From Photobacterium jeanii (lineage in GTDB: Bacteria; Pseudomonadota; Gammaproteobacteria; Enterobacterales; Vibrionaceae): a stretch of 64,000 nt of DNA. This document shows positions 63,957-64,000 of this stretch, piece after piece (positions within the stretch are counted from its first letter, which is position 1; each line of letters begins with the position of its first letter). Position numbers and translations under genes: made by a program. The notes under the pieces are model-generated. The model was not told the origin of the DNA, ran no database searches, and saw only the letters and a list, made by a program, of their open reading frames with translations. Location of the stretch: the NCBI RefSeq assembly GCF_001650345.1, contig NZ_LVHF01000026.1, positions 39,140-103,139 on the forward strand, given 5' to 3'.

Positions 63957-64000
63957 TGGCGGAGCGGACGGGACTCGAACCCGCGACCCCCGGCGTGACA
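63957..64000 (-). tRNA. tRNA-Asp(GTC), 3' part cut by the window edge
   Basis: The minus strand reads TGTCACGCCGGGGGTCGCGG and on to GTTCGAGTCCCGTCCGCTCCGCCA. It has the GTC anticodon within TGTCAC, the T arm GCGGG-TTCGAGT-CCCG(T) and an encoded CCA. It matches the E. coli tRNA-Asp 3' half apart from the acceptor and anticodon-stem pairs. The 5' half is outside the window. Confidence 0.9.

Larger units (their letters stand above)
63697..63987. repeat. Direct repeat carrying tRNA-Asp pieces and terminators
   Basis: About 118 bp (63697-63816) recur at 63868-63987, offset 170-171 bp, with a single A-run difference and a substitution (CCAACTG/CCTACTG). Each unit holds a degenerate tRNA 5' end, a spacer, a terminator and a tRNA 3' end. 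Confidence 0.85.

Overview
The window is chromosomal DNA from a gammaproteobacterium of the family Vibrionaceae. The evidence is gene order (syd next to csrB-type RNA genes, queF, ppnN, xni, rlmM, gcvA/gcvB, csdA/csdE, tcdA, mltA, argA, recBCD, dapD), many small families common in vibrios (DUF3549, DUF3301, DUF2789, DUF2310, DUF2850), and a tRNA-Asp gene with degenerate relatives at the right edge. A Photobacterium, Enterovibrio or Grimontia type of genome is plausible; the genus cannot be fixed from the sequence alone. No phage, integron, insertion sequence or CRISPR array was seen.

Layout. 1-6985 is housekeeping: the 3' end of map, glnD, yaeH, a reverse cluster yqcC-truC-yqcA, then DUF3549 and DUF3301 genes. 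6986-8928 has no protein gene. It holds two tandem CsrB-type regulatory RNA genes on the minus strand, each very rich in GGA motifs, each ending in a terminator, and each with the same VarA/GacA-type palindrome 180 bp upstream of the inferred start; a 7-bp tandem repeat lies between them. 8929-18415 holds small conserved genes, the syd/DUF2310 pair, queF, two adjacent proteins with altered GGDEF signatures, ppnN and xni. 18572-25909 holds rlmM, ygdD-like, a hydrolase, gcvA with the divergent GcvB sRNA, csdA-csdE, tcdA and mltA. 26074-28869 is an isolated TadE/TadF/TadG-like set. 29265-41432 holds a DUF2850 gene, argA with a candidate ARG box, a secreted cysteine-repeat protein, and recC, recB and recD. 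41543-48443 holds a TDT transporter with a divergent LysR regulator, a Tag-like glycosylase, yebG with a LexA box, dapD, a lipoprotein, an MFS exporter and a small membrane protein.

48681-63645 is the main accessory system: a complete catecholate-citrate siderophore locus resembling the petrobactin (asb) pathway of Bacillus anthracis. Five biosynthetic genes form a tight minus-strand operon: asbA, asbB, asbC, a fused asbD-asbE, and asbF. Downstream on the same strand are an orphan OmpR-type regulator whose receiver has lost its phosphorylation residues, a TonB-dependent receptor, a periplasmic binding protein, a FecCD-type permease and an ATPase. A MATE-family exporter is divergent from asbA. 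Good Fur-box matches sit upstream of asbA/MATE, the regulator and the receptor, and terminator-like hairpins split the uptake genes into separately adjustable units. Together these genes can account for synthesis, export, outer-membrane uptake and inner-membrane import of one iron chelator under iron control.

63646-64000 contains the 3' half of a tRNA-Asp gene plus a degenerate tRNA-like copy and a 5' fragment in a repeat of about 170 bp.
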